DNA of 11,749 nt. It comes from an uncultured Mailhella sp. GTDB lineage: Bacteria; Desulfobacterota; Desulfovibrionia; Desulfovibrionales; Desulfovibrionaceae. Each line of letters begins with the position of its first letter. Position 1 is the first letter of the stretch. The stretch is taken from the NCBI GenBank assembly GCA_910579055.1, contig CAJTSU010000007.1, positions 1 through 11,749 of the forward strand, in the 5' to 3' direction. Position numbers and translations under genes: made by a program. This document shows, piece after piece, positions 11,749-11,749 of this stretch. The notes under the pieces were generated by a model that searched no databases, was not told the origin of the DNA, and saw nothing but the letters and a program-made list of their open reading frames with translations.

Positions 11749-11749
11749 T

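Overview
The window looks like a degraded prophage, or a small satellite-like phage element, in a moderately GC-rich bacterium. I would guess a Desulfovibrio-type sulfate reducer from codon style and repeat type, but there is no rRNA or core gene here to confirm it. No integrase, portal, capsid or tail gene is present. The element seems to end on the right at a 3' tRNA fragment (about 10477-10526). Beyond it lie a host YheT-type hydrolase gene and a dispersed repeat.

Layout from left to right. 1-560: part of an IS630-family insertion sequence on the minus strand, whose transposase is split at a run of eight A. 561-1068: no gene, but a double-hairpin terminator, one isolated type I-C-like CRISPR repeat, and one copy of a ~140 bp repeat whose inverted partner lies at the right edge. 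1069-1692: hicAB pair 1 with its operator. 1791-3226: a leftward immunity operon made of a promoter, a 77-nt structured RNA that matches the phage P1/P7 C4 antisense RNA, a small leader gene, and a Bro-N antirepressor. 3338-4104: a rightward RelE/HigB-type toxin plus Xre-type antitoxin, closed by a strong bidirectional terminator. 4199-4922: hicAB pair 2 with a perfect 27-bp inverted-repeat operator. 4957-8363: a tightly overlapping leftward packaging operon (two unknown small proteins, a terminase small subunit-like protein, a Cys-rich small protein, GpA-type terminase large subunit, a small HTH protein). 8622-10049: a D5/P4-type helicase that appears to have lost an internal segment. 10050-10476: no gene.

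How it works together. The best-supported regulatory story is the immunity operon. The C4-like RNA carries two short segments complementary both to a site at the 5' end of its own transcript and to a site overlapping the ribosome binding site of the next gene. In P1 and P7 this arrangement silences the antirepressor and maintains lysogeny; here the same transcript leads into a Bro-N antirepressor. Three toxin-antitoxin pairs packed around this operon probably stabilise the element. The packaging genes without capsid genes suggest either decay or a satellite that would borrow particles from a helper phage.
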